Of a DNA stretch of 64,000 bases, positions 26,634 through 35,818 are shown piece after piece. Source of the DNA: UBA937 sp031549725 (GTDB lineage Bacteria > Spirochaetota > Spirochaetia > Treponematales > Breznakiellaceae). Every line of letters starts with the position of its first letter. The first letter of the stretch is position 1. Under the pieces are notes generated by a model that had not been told where the DNA came from, made no database searches, and saw nothing but the letters and a program-made list of their open reading frames with translations. Both the position numbers and the translations under genes were made by a program. Location: the NCBI GenBank assembly GCA_031549725.1, contig JAVBPH010000069.1, forward strand, positions 1 to 64,000. Reading direction: 5' to 3'.

Positions 26634-26700
26634 AGGTACCTTATTAATTATGAATATACAGGTACCTTTGTAATTTGTCAAGAGAAATGTACAGGTACCT
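26634..26700 (-). promoter_or_regulatory. Three AGGTACCT operator palindromes before the MarR gene
   Basis: AGGTACCT occurs at 26634-26641, 26660-26667 and 26693-26700, within 110 bases upstream of the start codon. The first extends to the 12-bp palindrome TAAGGTACCTTA. The third is CAGGTACCTG. MarR dimers bind palindromes of this size, and three in a row within one promoter is unlikely by chance. Confidence 0.65.
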
Positions 26701-26771
26701 GATGAAAATGTGAAATAAATCTTTAATGTTGGATTATAAATGCTATCTGTAATTCGGACATTATCCGAGGA

Positions 26772-27854
26772 TTAATTCTTATCCGTGGATTGAAGGCTAT
26801 TGATTCTCTTTAACGCTGCTTTATTCAAATAATGAATTGCGGTAAAGAAACCCAGGCCGATAAGGTAGGCCATCAGCAGAATAATCAGGGATTTTTTTCC
26901 CGGTGTTTTTACCGCCCAAATTACCAGGCCGCCAAGAACTATCTGAAGGGTATAAAGAACCCCGATAATGCCCGGGGCGTGTAATCCGAGGTTCATCAAT
27001 TTATGGTGAATATGGAGTTTATCCGGGCTGTCAATCCTCCGGCCGTCCCGGACCCGGCGCCAGATGGCGGCGATGGTATCGAATATGGGTATGATCAGCA
27101 GGGCCGTCACATAGGGAATGGGCAGTTCCAGCTTATCGTCTCCCCGGTGGATGATGGGCAGAACGGCCAGGACAAATCCCAGGAATTGGCTGCCCCCGTC
27201 GCCCATAAAGATTTTAGCCTTTGGAATGGGAAGGTTAAAAACCAGAAAACCGCCGATGGATGCCGCCAGGCAGATACATAAAAGAGCCGCCACTTCGTTG
27301 TTGAAATAAAATGTATAAATGATGCTGTAGGTAATGGCTATCAGGGTACAAATCCCGCCTGCCAGGCCATCCACACCATCAATAAAATTAATCGCATTGG
27401 TGATCCCTACGACAAAAATAAAGGTAATCGGATACCTGAGCCAGGACAGGCCGGTAATTCCGAAAAAGTTTACCAGGAAAAGCCGGCGGTAGTAGTAGCC
27501 TGCCAGTACAATACCCAGCGCAGCAACACATTGGACAAGCAGTTTAACCCGGGGTCTCAGGGGTTTGAAATCATCTATGACCCCAAACTGAAGAACAAAG
27601 TACATCGCTAAAAATACGATCAGAGAATATAGATCCAGGGAAACCGAATCAAAGCGGATAAACAGAAATATGGATACCGCCAGAAATGCAAAGGCAAAAC
27701 CTATTCCGCCAAGCCGCGGAATATTTCCTGTGTGTATTTTCCGTTCATCAATTTTATCATACCAGTTTTTCCTATGGGCAATGTAGAGCGTAAAAGCCAC
27801 TGCGCCTGTTGAAATTACAAAAGAAACCGCGGCGATAAAAAATTTCCAACTCAT
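26772..27854 (-). CDS. Polyprenyl-phosphate GlcNAc-1-phosphate transferase (WecA/TagO/MraY superfamily)
   Basis: A 360-residue polytopic membrane enzyme that transfers a sugar-1-phosphate from a UDP-sugar to undecaprenyl phosphate, starting surface polysaccharide synthesis. Motifs in order: IHTGNIPRLGGIGFA, GVIDDFKPLRP (Mg-binding Asp pair), TNAINFIDGVDGLAGG, KIFMGDGGSQFLG, and the basic HIHHKLMNLG loop that distinguishes WecA/TagO from MraY. The start MSWKF has GGAG about 11 bases upstream; an ATG 33 bases earlier is possible but lacks a ribosome site. No glycan cluster surrounds it. Confidence 0.88.
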   Translation of the reverse strand: MSWKFFIAAVSFVISTGAVAFTLYIAHRKNWYDKIDERKIHTGNIPRLGGIGFAFAFLAVSIFLFIRFDSVSLDLYSLIVFLAMYFVLQFGVIDDFKPLRPRVKLLVQCVAALGIVLAGYYYRRLFLVNFFGITGLSWLRYPITFIFVVGITNAINFIDGVDGLAGGICTLIAITYSIIYTFYFNNEVAALLCICLAASIGGFLVFNLPIPKAKIFMGDGGSQFLGFVLAVLPIIHRGDDKLELPIPYVTALLIIPIFDTIAAIWRRVRDGRRIDSPDKLHIHHKLMNLGLHAPGIIGVLYTLQIVLGGLVIWAVKTPGKKSLIILLMAYLIGLGFFTAIHYLNKAALKRINSLQSTDKN

Positions 27855-27954
27855 CAAAATAAAGCTCCGCTTCCCTAAAGAATACATTTAAGGGGTGAGA
27901 TATATTAGTTCCGGAAAAAACTTCATTAAATTTACTAAATCCTAATGCTACTAT

Positions 27955-27984
27955 ACTATAAAAGAAAGTTTTATTCTATAACAA
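27955..27984 (-). promoter_or_regulatory. Promoter for the WecA-like gene
   Basis: On the minus strand TTGTTA (27979-27984) and TATAGT (27955-27960) are 18 bases apart, about 70-100 bases before the gene. The rest of the 27985-28271 gap is AT-rich, must also drive the divergent lipoprotein gene, and shows no gene or repeat. Confidence 0.4.
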
Positions 27985-28271
27985 GAGGGACGGAAGGTAA
28001 AGTCCTGTTTTGAACCGGTAAAATTATGATTTTGGGGAGGGTATTTCCTATATTTTTGGCAAAATTCGGAAATTTGGGTGTTTTTGCTAAAAAATATGAA
28101 TAAACCCGGTTTCCTGAGTTCTCCCGGCTCTTTACTTTCCTATTAGGTTAATGCCGGGATATCAATTAATTATAAAATGGAACCTTAATCAGCAGAATTC
28201 ATATACATAGACAGGATGAATATTTTCAATATATTCTTAATTAAGTATATGATCTTTTAAGGGAAATTGAT

Positions 28272-28826
28272 GTGAAAAAAGCTTTTCTATTATCATTCTT
28301 ATTTTTATTCTTATTTTCCTGTGAAAATAAATCAGCCGGCAGCGGATTATTCGATGAGCAATGGGGATATATGCCTATCGGAACTTCATCAAAAAAATAT
28401 GTTGAAAAATGGGGAGAACCGGGAGAGATCAGCCCCTTTGCAGAAGATAAAATATATGATTACCGGAATATATCCTTTGAAGGGTATCAAGATGTTAGTT
28501 TATTATGCATTTTTTCACCTGAAAATAAATTGAAAGAAAGATGGTATCGTTTATCCGATGTTCCTAAAAAAGAGGAATATGTAAAAGAACTTTCTGTAAG
28601 ATATAATGATTTACAAAACAAACTGACCGCGAAATTTGGAAATCCAGCATCTATTGAAAATATTGATCCTCTTAAAAGGGATATATTTGAATCAAAAAAG
28701 CAATATGCCACAGAATGGAATATTGGGAAGGAAACATTATATTTACGGCTGACTTTCCATGAAAAAGTCTGGTCTGACGACGATGAAAGCATATCCTTAT
28801 CGGCTTCATATCAAGAGAGTTGGTAA
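28272..28826 (+). CDS. Small lipoprotein of unknown function
   Basis: A 184-residue protein starting at GTG, with AGGGA upstream. The signal peptide is highly hydrophobic and ends FLFSC, giving lipidation at Cys 17. The mature part contains YMPIGTSSKKYVEKWGEPGE and a later YNDLQNKLTAKFGNPASIE. The repeated 'xxxxGxP' pattern resembles SmpA/OmlA- or BLIP-like folds, where a helix is followed by a conserved G-x-P, but I cannot assign a family. It is transcribed alone and has its own terminator. Confidence 0.7.
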   Translation: MKKAFLLSFLFLFLFSCENKSAGSGLFDEQWGYMPIGTSSKKYVEKWGEPGEISPFAEDKIYDYRNISFEGYQDVSLLCIFSPENKLKERWYRLSDVPKKEEYVKELSVRYNDLQNKLTAKFGNPASIENIDPLKRDIFESKKQYATEWNIGKETLYLRLTFHEKVWSDDDESISLSASYQESW

Positions 28827-28844
28827 GAATGTAAATAGTATCCG

Positions 28845-28866
28845 GCCAAGTTTCTGCTTGGTTTTT
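28845..28866 (+). terminator. Terminator after the small lipoprotein gene
   Basis: CCAAG (28846-28850), a six-base loop, CTTGG and then TTTTT begin 19 bases after the stop codon. The stem is short but well placed. Confidence 0.6.
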
Positions 28867-29030
28867 CATATTTACCGCCAGGGGTTTTGCTGTACAAAAT
28901 CCGGTTAAGCCATTATCAGATACTGTATGTTTATGGATGTTTATCTTTCTCTGCAGCAGAAAGTTTCCGGAACCATTGGAAATACCAATATTCCGTAGGA
29001 AATTTGTAAAACCATCTTGATAATTATGCA

Positions 29031-29128
29031 AAAAATTGTGAAAATGACCAGGAAAAATGTATCTTTATACAATTTTTGGGTCCCATTTGGGACATATTTT
29101 CCAGGTAAACCCCCGAATTTCGGGGGTT
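29031..29128 (+). promoter_or_regulatory. Structured leader before the aspartate kinase/homoserine dehydrogenase gene
   Basis: The stretch holds AAAAATTGT (29031-29039) complementary to 29069-29077. It also has GTCCC/GGGAC (29080-29093) and an AACCCCCG/CGGGGGTT hairpin (29108-29128) just before the ribosome site. An alternative pairing between GGAAAAATGT and ACATATTTTCC would exclude the first stem. This hints at leader control of threonine/methionine synthesis, but no known riboswitch was recognised. Nothing else is seen in the 28867-29150 gap. Confidence 0.35.
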
Positions 29129-29150
29129 CCGGGTTAAACGGAGTAATACC

Positions 29151-31604
29151 ATGCTGATCCTGAAATTTGGCGGAACTTCGGTAGGGTCTATCGAAGGAAT
29201 ACAACAGATTCTCAAAATTACCACCGATACTGAACATACAGGCAAAGTCAGGGCTGTGGTGGTTTCCGCTTTATCCGGTATAACCGATTCCCTTATAAAA
29301 GTTGCCCGGGCCGCTTCCCAGGGGGATGGGGCTTATCTGGATGAACTGCAGGCCATGAAGCAGCGGCACCTGGATCTGGGAACGGCCATGCTTAAGGGAT
29401 CCCATAAAGAAATGGCCGAAGCTTTTATTGAATCCAATTTCAAGGAACTTGCCCGGATTCTGGACGGGGTGATCATCCTGAAGGAACTGTCCCCGAGGAT
29501 TCTGGATTACATTATGAGTTTTGGGGAATGCCTTTCCGCATCCCTGCTGGCACATATTTTTTGCTGCTCCGGTATTCCCGCGGATTTTTTTGATGCCCGG
29601 CTGGCCGTAAAAACCGATGAACAGTTCGGGAATGCCCGGTTTCTGCCGGAGGAAAGTTACCGGAATATCCGGTCGATCCTGGAAAAAAGACCCTCCCTGC
29701 AGATTGTGACCGGGTTTATCGGCGCGACCCTTTCCGGGGAAACCAGCACCCTGGGCCGGGGCGGCTCGGACCTGACCGCGGCTATTTTCGCCGCGGCAAT
29801 TGAGGCGGATGAAGCGGAGATCTGGACCGATGTGGACGGAATCCTCACCGCCGATCCCAAGCTGGTAAAAACCGCATTCAGGATGGATTCCATTTCCTAT
29901 ATTGAAGCCCTGGAGCTTTCCCATTTTGGTGCGAAGGTGCTGCATCCTCCGGCGGTGAGACCCGCTTTGGAAAAGGGCATACCCATCCGGATAAGGAATA
30001 CCTTTAATCCTTCCTGCCCGGGGACCACCATTACCCGGCAGGCCGAGCCCAGCATGTATCCCATCAGGGGTATCAGTTCCATGAGGAACATAGCCCTCCT
30101 AAGGCTCCAGGGGACGGGCATGGTCGGAGTGGCAGGATTTTCCTCCCGGCTTTTCGGATCCCTGGCCAGGAAAAAAATCAGTGTTATCCTGATAACCCAA
30201 AGTTCCAGTGAATACTCTATTTGTTTTGCGGTCCTGCCCGGGGATGCGGAACCCGCGGTCCGGCTGATTGAGGAAGAGTTTGGTTGGGAAATCCAGCACG
30301 GCGCCATAGACAAACCGATTATCGAAAAGGACCTTTCCATCATTGCGGTGGTGGGTGAACGGATGAAACAAAGCCCGGGGATTGCGGGGAAGGTTTTCCA
30401 TGCCCTGGGCAGGAACGGGGTGAACATTGTGGCCATAGCCCAGGGATCATCGGAATTAAATATTTCAGCGGTCATCCAGAACCAGGATGAGGGAAAGGCG
30501 CTGAATGCGATCCATGAGGCCTTTTTCCTGGCGGGGCTCCGGTCGGTTAATCTCTTCCTGATTGGCATTGGACTTATCGGCGGGACCCTGCTGGAACAGA
30601 TTGCCGCCCAAAAGGAAATTCTTGCGGATGAACATAAGATCCGGATAAATTTGGTGGGGGTGGCCAATTCCCGGAAGATGGTATTCAATACCAACGGTAT
30701 CAATCCAAAAAAAGTTAAGACCCTGCTGGAAACGTCGGAGGATTTTGACCTACCGGGGTTTATCAAAAAGATGGATAAGATGAACCTTCCCAACAGTGCT
30801 TTCTGTGACTGTACCGCCAGCGATAGGGTTCCTTCTTCTTATCTTGATATTCTGAAACTTGCTATTCCCGTGGTAACCCCGAATAAACGGGCCAATTCCG
30901 GACCCTTTCAGTTTTACCGGCAGCTGACCGGATATTCCCGGGACCGGGGAATTCCCTATCTGTACGAGACTACAGTCTGCGCGGGCCTGCCGGTCATATC
31001 GACCCTCAGGGATTTAACCCTGTCCGGGGACAGGGTCCGGCGGATAGAAGCGGTTCTTTCGGGAACCCTGAGTTTCATTTTTAATAATTTTGACGGAAGC
31101 AAACCCTTCTCGGAACTGGTGATGGATGCCAAGGCAAAGGGATACACCGAGCCGGATCCCCGGGATGACCTGAACGCCATGGACGCCGCCAGGAAAGCCC
31201 TCATCCTGGCCAGGGAATGCGGCATGCAGATTGAGGCCGATGCGGTTACCATCGAACCTATTCTTCCTGCAGCATGTTTTGAAGCCCCCGATGTGGATGC
31301 TTTCTTTGCGGAACTGAAAAAGCACGATGGGGAATTTGAAACCCTCCGGGCCAATGCGGCAGAATCCGGCAGGCAGCTCCGGTATGCCGCGGTGATTGAG
31401 GAGGGGAAGGCGGTCCTTTCCCTGAGGGAAGAACCGCCGGAAAGCCCCTTCAGGTCCCTGGTGGATTCGGACAACATTGTGGTTATCACCAGCGACCGGT
31501 ATTCGGTGCTGCCCCTGGTGGTAAAAGGTCCCGGGGCAGGGGCCCAGGTCACCGCCGGCGGGGTCTTTGCGGATATTGTAAGAATTGCCAGAACACTGGT
31601 TTGA
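29151..31604 (+). CDS. thrA: Bifunctional aspartate kinase/homoserine dehydrogenase I
   Basis: An 817-residue fusion catalysing the first and third steps from aspartate to threonine and methionine. Residues 1 to ~300 are aspartate kinase (LKFGGTSVGS at the start; TLGRGGSDLTA; EIWTDVDGILTADP). Residues ~310-465 hold two ACT domains for amino-acid feedback. Residues ~475-817 are homoserine dehydrogenase (LIGIGLIGGTLLEQI for NADPH, TVCAGLPVIST, SGTLSFIFNNF, YTEPDPRDDLNAMD). The start ATG, with a GGAG-type site 9 bases upstream, fits the conserved kinase N-terminus. The aminotransferase starts 18 bases after the stop, so aspartate supply and use are co-expressed. Confidence 0.96.
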   Translation: MLILKFGGTSVGSIEGIQQILKITTDTEHTGKVRAVVVSALSGITDSLIKVARAASQGDGAYLDELQAMKQRHLDLGTAMLKGSHKEMAEAFIESNFKELARILDGVIILKELSPRILDYIMSFGECLSASLLAHIFCCSGIPADFFDARLAVKTDEQFGNARFLPEESYRNIRSILEKRPSLQIVTGFIGATLSGETSTLGRGGSDLTAAIFAAAIEADEAEIWTDVDGILTADPKLVKTAFRMDSISYIEALELSHFGAKVLHPPAVRPALEKGIPIRIRNTFNPSCPGTTITRQAEPSMYPIRGISSMRNIALLRLQGTGMVGVAGFSSRLFGSLARKKISVILITQSSSEYSICFAVLPGDAEPAVRLIEEEFGWEIQHGAIDKPIIEKDLSIIAVVGERMKQSPGIAGKVFHALGRNGVNIVAIAQGSSELNISAVIQNQDEGKALNAIHEAFFLAGLRSVNLFLIGIGLIGGTLLEQIAAQKEILADEHKIRINLVGVANSRKMVFNTNGINPKKVKTLLETSEDFDLPGFIKKMDKMNLPNSAFCDCTASDRVPSSYLDILKLAIPVVTPNKRANSGPFQFYRQLTGYSRDRGIPYLYETTVCAGLPVISTLRDLTLSGDRVRRIEAVLSGTLSFIFNNFDGSKPFSELVMDAKAKGYTEPDPRDDLNAMDAARKALILARECGMQIEADAVTIEPILPAACFEAPDVDAFFAELKKHDGEFETLRANAAESGRQLRYAAVIEEGKAVLSLREEPPESPFRSLVDSDNIVVITSDRYSVLPLVVKGPGAGAQVTAGGVFADIVRIARTLV

Positions 31605-31622
31605 TGTTTTAAGGAGAATACA

Positions 31623-32816
31623 ATGGCTATAGCGAAAGGAATAAAAGAAGCCCTGGGTTCGGGGTCGATGATAAGAAAGATGTTTGAAGAGGGAACCCAG
31701 TTAAAAAAACTCCATGGGGAAGATAAGGTCTTCGATTTTTCCATCGGCAACCCGGATCTGGAACCTCCTAAATCATTCCACGATGTTCTGGTAAAACTTG
31801 CCGTGGAAGATAAAAAAGGGTCCCATGGCTATATGCCGAACCAGGGGTATCCCGGGGTCAGGGAAGCCCTGTCAAAAAAAGTTGCCCGGGAACACGGGGT
31901 GACTATTGACGGCAGCCACCTGGTTATGTCCGTGGGCGCCGCGGGTGGCCTGAATGTGGTCTTCAGATCAATTCTGAATCCCGGTGATGAAGTAATTGTT
32001 TCCAAGCCTTATTTTATGGAGTATAGATCATATGTAACAAACTACGGCGGAGTCCTGGTGGAAGCCGGTTCAACGGATGATTTTAACCTTGATCTGTCAG
32101 CCATAAAAAAAGCCCTGACCGGGAAAACCGCGGCGGTACTGATTAATTCCCCCCATAATCCTACGGGAAGAATCTATCCCAGGGAGACGATCCAGGCCCT
32201 GGCGGAAATCCTGACCGCCCATGGAAAGGAAACCGGCAGGAAACCCTACCTGGTGGCGGACGAACCCTACCGGGAAATTGTATATGAAGGAAGGGAAGTC
32301 CCGGCCATCCTTTCCGCCTATGATAATTCTCTGGTGGTCACTTCCTATTCAAAAAGCCTCTCCCTTCCGGGGGAACGGATAGGGTATGTGGCGGTTTCTC
32401 CCTTTATGGAAGACAAAGCGGATATGCTGGCCGCCCTGATCTATGCTACCCGGACCCTGGGATATGTAAACGCACCGGCCCTGATGCAGAGAATTGTGGC
32501 GGAACTTACGGACGCCGCGGTGGATGTGGAAATCTATGCCCGCCGCCGGGATGCTTTTACATCAGTCCTGGATGCTGCGGGGATTAAATATGTTGATCCC
32601 GAAGGGGCGTTCTATTTGTTCTGCCAGGTTCCGGAATCAAAAAAATCGAATTCCGGGGATGCGGCCTTTGTAAACCACCTGAAGGATCACCTGGTTCTGG
32701 GGGTGCCCGGTTCAAGTTTTGGTGTTCCCGGTTGGGTCCGGTTTGCCTATTGTGTGGATGAATCGATAATCCGCAACTCCGGAGCTGCATTCAAGAAAGC
32801 CATGGAAAACTGGTAA
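31623..32816 (+). CDS. Class I PLP-dependent aminotransferase, probably aspartate aminotransferase
   Basis: A 397-residue cytoplasmic enzyme. Signature segments: FSIGNPDLEPP, NPGDEVIVSKPYFMEY, LINSPHNPTGRIYP, VADEPYREIVY, and the Schiff-base lysine in TSYSKSLSLPGERIGY. These place it in fold-type I aminotransferases of the aspartate/alanine group. Its position behind the aspartate kinase fusion, with AAGGAG nine bases upstream, argues that it makes aspartate from oxaloacetate for that pathway; other amino-acid substrates cannot be ruled out. An imperfect GC-rich hairpin at about 32836-32899 lies just downstream. Confidence 0.9.
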   Translation: MAIAKGIKEALGSGSMIRKMFEEGTQLKKLHGEDKVFDFSIGNPDLEPPKSFHDVLVKLAVEDKKGSHGYMPNQGYPGVREALSKKVAREHGVTIDGSHLVMSVGAAGGLNVVFRSILNPGDEVIVSKPYFMEYRSYVTNYGGVLVEAGSTDDFNLDLSAIKKALTGKTAAVLINSPHNPTGRIYPRETIQALAEILTAHGKETGRKPYLVADEPYREIVYEGREVPAILSAYDNSLVVTSYSKSLSLPGERIGYVAVSPFMEDKADMLAALIYATRTLGYVNAPALMQRIVAELTDAAVDVEIYARRRDAFTSVLDAAGIKYVDPEGAFYLFCQVPESKKSNSGDAAFVNHLKDHLVLGVPGSSFGVPGWVRFAYCVDESIIRNSGAAFKKAMENW

Positions 32817-33095
32817 GCTTTAAAAATACTTTTATATCCGGACCCTGGGTTACCTGCCCTGAGGCTTTCGAAGGGCCGAAGGGACCCCGGGACCGGAGTA
32901 TTCTTTTATAATTGGAGAACAACTTTTTTCAATTTTTCTTTTTCCTCTCTGTATTTCAAAAACCGTTTATATACCCAAAACTGACCATCAAAATATTATT
33001 TTCTTTTCCGGTTGTTTGAACATTTGACTTTGAATGTAAAACAAACTATTATTTTCGTAAGCCATAATAAGGCAAAAATAACACGGAACAGGATT

Positions 33096-33851
33096 ATGAA
33101 CAAACGGGACATCAGAATACTTGAAATAATCACCGAACACAAACGTATTGAGGTGGCGAAGCTGGCGGAACTCCTGGAGGTCTCCCAGGTTACCATGCGT
33201 AAGGATCTGGATGCCCTGGAGTCAAAGGGGCTGATCAAGCGGGAGCATGGCTTTGCCCTGCTGGGTTCCCAGGATGATATCAACAACCGGCTGGCCTATC
33301 ATTATGAAATAAAACGGCGTATTGCCGTACTTGCCGCGGAAAACGTCCAGGACGGGGAAACCGTCATGATAGAATCCGGGTCCTGCTGTGCGTTGCTGGC
33401 GGAGGAACTGGCGGGAAACAAACAGAATATTACGATTATTACCAATTCCGCTTTTATTGCAGGCTACATACACCGGCTTCCGGGGGCAAAAATTATCCTC
33501 CTGGGAGGCGACTATCAGAAGGAATCCCAGTGCATGGTTGGTTCCATTGCCAGGAAATGCGCCGAAAATTTTTTTGTGGATAAATTATTTATAGGGACCG
33601 ACGGATTCACCGAAAGGACCGGCTTTACCGGCAACGACCATTCCAGGGCCGAAACAGTACGGGATATGGCGAAGCAATCCCAGACCGTGGTGGTCCTCAC
33701 CGAATCGGGCAAGTTCCGCCAGCAGGGGGTGGTATCCCTCATTTCCCCGGAAAGAGTAGGCTTGGTGATAACCGATGATGCCATTGATACTGATACAGAA
33801 TCTTATCTGTCCCGCCAGGGAGTTCAGGTCCGTAGGGTTCCCGCTGATTAG
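33096..33851 (+). CDS. DeoR/GlpR-family sugar regulator of the glycyl-radical cluster
   Basis: A 251-residue repressor with a DeoR-type winged helix (residues 1-60; RIEVAKLAELLEVSQVTMRKDLDALESKGLIKREHG) and a C-terminal sugar-phosphate-binding DeoR domain (LLGGDYQKES, FIGTDGFTERTGFTG, VVVLTESGKFRQQG). Family members usually lose DNA binding when they bind a phosphorylated sugar. It stands beside the kinase, radical enzyme and aldolase genes, so its inducer may be the kinase product. The ATG at 33096 starts at the conserved N-terminus. The activase gene converges on it with 35 bases between stops. Confidence 0.9.
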   Translation: MNKRDIRILEIITEHKRIEVAKLAELLEVSQVTMRKDLDALESKGLIKREHGFALLGSQDDINNRLAYHYEIKRRIAVLAAENVQDGETVMIESGSCCALLAEELAGNKQNITIITNSAFIAGYIHRLPGAKIILLGGDYQKESQCMVGSIARKCAENFFVDKLFIGTDGFTERTGFTGNDHSRAETVRDMAKQSQTVVVLTESGKFRQQGVVSLISPERVGLVITDDAIDTDTESYLSRQGVQVRRVPAD

Positions 33852-33886
33852 ACCGGTACCATACAAACACGGTAAATCCCTGACAT

Positions 33887-34654
33887 TCAGAAAAAAGCAT
33901 CAATCCCGTTATCCTCAAAGATATTCCGGTATTCTCCCAATTCTTCAGGATATATTGGTTTAAGTCCCCGCATGGAATAGTCCATGTTAAGCTGGTCGTA
34001 TTTGATATCCCCGAACTGGTGAAAGGGCAGAAGTTGTACCCGGTGTATGCCGATGTTCCTCAGCAGTTCCGAAAATTCCCGGGCATCCTCCAGGGCAGCA
34101 TTAAAACCGGGAATCACCGGAATCCGGGGAAGGATCTGAATACCTGCTTCAAAACTTTGTTTCAGATTGGCCAGGATAAGGGAATTGTCCGCACCCGTAC
34201 CTTTTTGGTGTTTTGCGCTGTCATAGTGTTTTACATCAAAAAGGACCAGGTCCGCCAGTCCGGACCCTTCTATAAATAATGGCGTGGGCACCAGTCCTGC
34301 GGTTTCTATGGCCCGGTGAAGTCCATGGCTGCCCAGGGCTTTAAGGAGTTCCAGTAAGAATTCCGGCTGGGAAAAGGGTTCCCCCCCGGAGAGGGTTATC
34401 CCGCCGCAGGATTCTTCGTAGAAATCCCGGTCCTGCAGGCAAATGGTCACCACTTCTTCCAGAGAATAAAACCGGCTATCTATTTTATCACCCAGGAACT
34501 GGGGACGGGGGTTCTGGGATTCCGGATTGGAGCACCATTTACACCCCAGGGGACAGCCTTTAAAAAACACGGTGGTCCTGATACCCGGACCATCGTGGAT
34601 ACTGAATTTCTGGATATTAAACAGCAGCCCTCCGGCGGTATCATCTTTCTTCAT
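33887..34654 (-). CDS. Glycyl-radical enzyme activase (radical SAM)
   Basis: A 255-residue radical SAM enzyme that installs the glycyl radical on its partner by abstracting hydrogen with a 5'-deoxyadenosyl radical. The iron-sulfur site is Cys34-x3-Cys38-x2-Cys41 (GCPLGCKWCSNPES). SAM binding is marked by GGITLSGGEPFSQPEF near residue 90. The protein lacks the extra 8-Cys ferredoxin-like insert of larger activases, so it is the short PflA/YbiY-like type. It is divergent from the kinase-radical enzyme-aldolase operon and surely serves the glycyl-radical enzyme at 35819-38239. No strong ribosome site is visible at its ATG. Confidence 0.93.
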   Translation of the reverse strand: MKKDDTAGGLLFNIQKFSIHDGPGIRTTVFFKGCPLGCKWCSNPESQNPRPQFLGDKIDSRFYSLEEVVTICLQDRDFYEESCGGITLSGGEPFSQPEFLLELLKALGSHGLHRAIETAGLVPTPLFIEGSGLADLVLFDVKHYDSAKHQKGTGADNSLILANLKQSFEAGIQILPRIPVIPGFNAALEDAREFSELLRNIGIHRVQLLPFHQFGDIKYDQLNMDYSMRGLKPIYPEELGEYRNIFEDNGIDAFF

Positions 34655-34739
34655 AATTTCATTCTAACATATGTTTCTATAAATGTAAATGATAAATATT
34701 TTATAAGAAATATATTTACTTTCGTTCGTAATTTATTTC

Positions 34740-34768
34740 TTGACATAATGATAGTTTCATGATATGGT
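34740..34768 (+). promoter_or_regulatory. Strong promoter for the kinase/radical-enzyme/aldolase operon
   Basis: TTGACA (34740-34745), a 17-base spacer, then TGA-TATGGT as an extended -10 (34763-34768). GGGAGG precedes the ATG at 34797. Just upstream, TTTCGTTCG at 34720-34728 resembles half-sites used by DeoR-type repressors and is a candidate operator. Confidence 0.65.
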
Positions 34769-34796
34769 GAAGATAAAGAGCTGCGGGAGGTAATCT

Positions 34797-35753
34797 ATGG
34801 AGCAGTATACCATCGCTATTGATGTGGGGGGAACCAAAACCGCCTACGGAATATACGATTCGAACCGGAAACTTATCACCAAATTCCGCCGGCCATCCCG
34901 CCCGGAATATTCGGCGGAACAGTTTTTTGACGATGTGGTATCCAATATCCAGGCCTTGATTGATGAGTACCGGATTACCTCCCAAACCCTCCGGGGTATC
35001 GGCATCGGCATGCCATCGTACATAAAGTATGAAGACGGATATATCATCAAAACGGTCAATCTGACAAATATCAAAAACTTTGCAGCCAAGGAATACCTCC
35101 AGCACCGTCTGGGCCGGGATTTTAGAATCATTCTGGATAACGACAGCCATACCGGCGCTCTGGCGGAATATACCCACGGGGCAGGCCGGGGTTTTGATAA
35201 TATGATTTACTGCCCGGTGTCCACGGGGATTTCTTCGGGAATCATCATCAACGGGAAACTTTTTCGGGGCCGGTACGGCTGGGCCGGGGAAAGCGGTCAC
35301 ATGATTGTGAACCAGGATGACGGTGTTATGTGCGGCTGCGGAAATACGGGCTGCCTCATGAGCTGGTGTTCCGGGTCCATGATCGTCAAACATATTCAAA
35401 AATGGATAGACCGGGGGGAAACCACCATCATGACAACCCTCGCGGGGTCGGCAGACAAAATCACCGCCTGCCACCTGGATGATGCCTGGGAGCAGGGGGA
35501 CGTTCTGGCGGTCCGGGCGGTGGATCAGATGGCGAAATACATGGCCATCTGGATTTACAATCTTTACGTAACCCTGAATATTAATTGTTTTGTTTTCGGC
35601 GGCGGACTGCTGCACATGGGGGACAAGCTGTTCGGTCAGATCCGCAGACAGTTCGATGCCCTTAACCAGGATGACCAGCATCCGGTGTACTTCAGAAATG
35701 CCGAGCTAAGTGAAGATTTTGGAATTGTGGGTGCAGCGGAACTGCTTTTTTAA
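34797..35753 (+). CDS. ROK-family sugar kinase, candidate 1,5-anhydroglucitol 6-kinase
   Basis: A 318-residue cytoplasmic kinase. The ATP phosphate loop is IDVGGTKTAYGIYD. The catalytic Asp lies in LDNDSHTGALAEY. The zinc-binding element is MCGCGNTGCLMSW; the Glu that usually follows GCL is replaced. ROK kinases mostly phosphorylate the 6-OH of hexoses. It is the first gene before a YbiW-type radical enzyme and an FSA-type aldolase, so the predicted substrate is 1,5-anhydroglucitol (or the mannitol epimer) rather than glucose. That assignment is inference from neighbours. Confidence 0.85.
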   Translation: MEQYTIAIDVGGTKTAYGIYDSNRKLITKFRRPSRPEYSAEQFFDDVVSNIQALIDEYRITSQTLRGIGIGMPSYIKYEDGYIIKTVNLTNIKNFAAKEYLQHRLGRDFRIILDNDSHTGALAEYTHGAGRGFDNMIYCPVSTGISSGIIINGKLFRGRYGWAGESGHMIVNQDDGVMCGCGNTGCLMSWCSGSMIVKHIQKWIDRGETTIMTTLAGSADKITACHLDDAWEQGDVLAVRAVDQMAKYMAIWIYNLYVTLNINCFVFGGGLLHMGDKLFGQIRRQFDALNQDDQHPVYFRNAELSEDFGIVGAAELLF

Positions 35754-35757
35754 TTAT

Positions 35758-35796
35758 GGGGAACTTCAAAAACCCCAGTTTTTAGAAGTTTTCCTA
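35758..35796. repeat. AACTTC-A/TTTTTAGAAGTT hairpin inside the operon
   Basis: A hairpin of the AACTTCTAAAAA type, also seen at 40743-40780 and 46393-46424, lies between the kinase stop and the radical-enzyme start. It could stabilise or partly attenuate the downstream message. Confidence 0.5.
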
Positions 35797-35818
35797 TGGA
35801 CAATTGGAGAGTAAATAT

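Noticed and set aside
32836..32899. GC-rich imperfect hairpin after the aminotransferase gene
   Set aside because: It might be a terminator, but the stem is interrupted and no clear T tract follows, so it was not listed separately.
34716..35681. Open frame antisense to the ROK kinase
   Set aside because: The kinase motifs on the plus strand are intact and a good promoter and ribosome site precede them.
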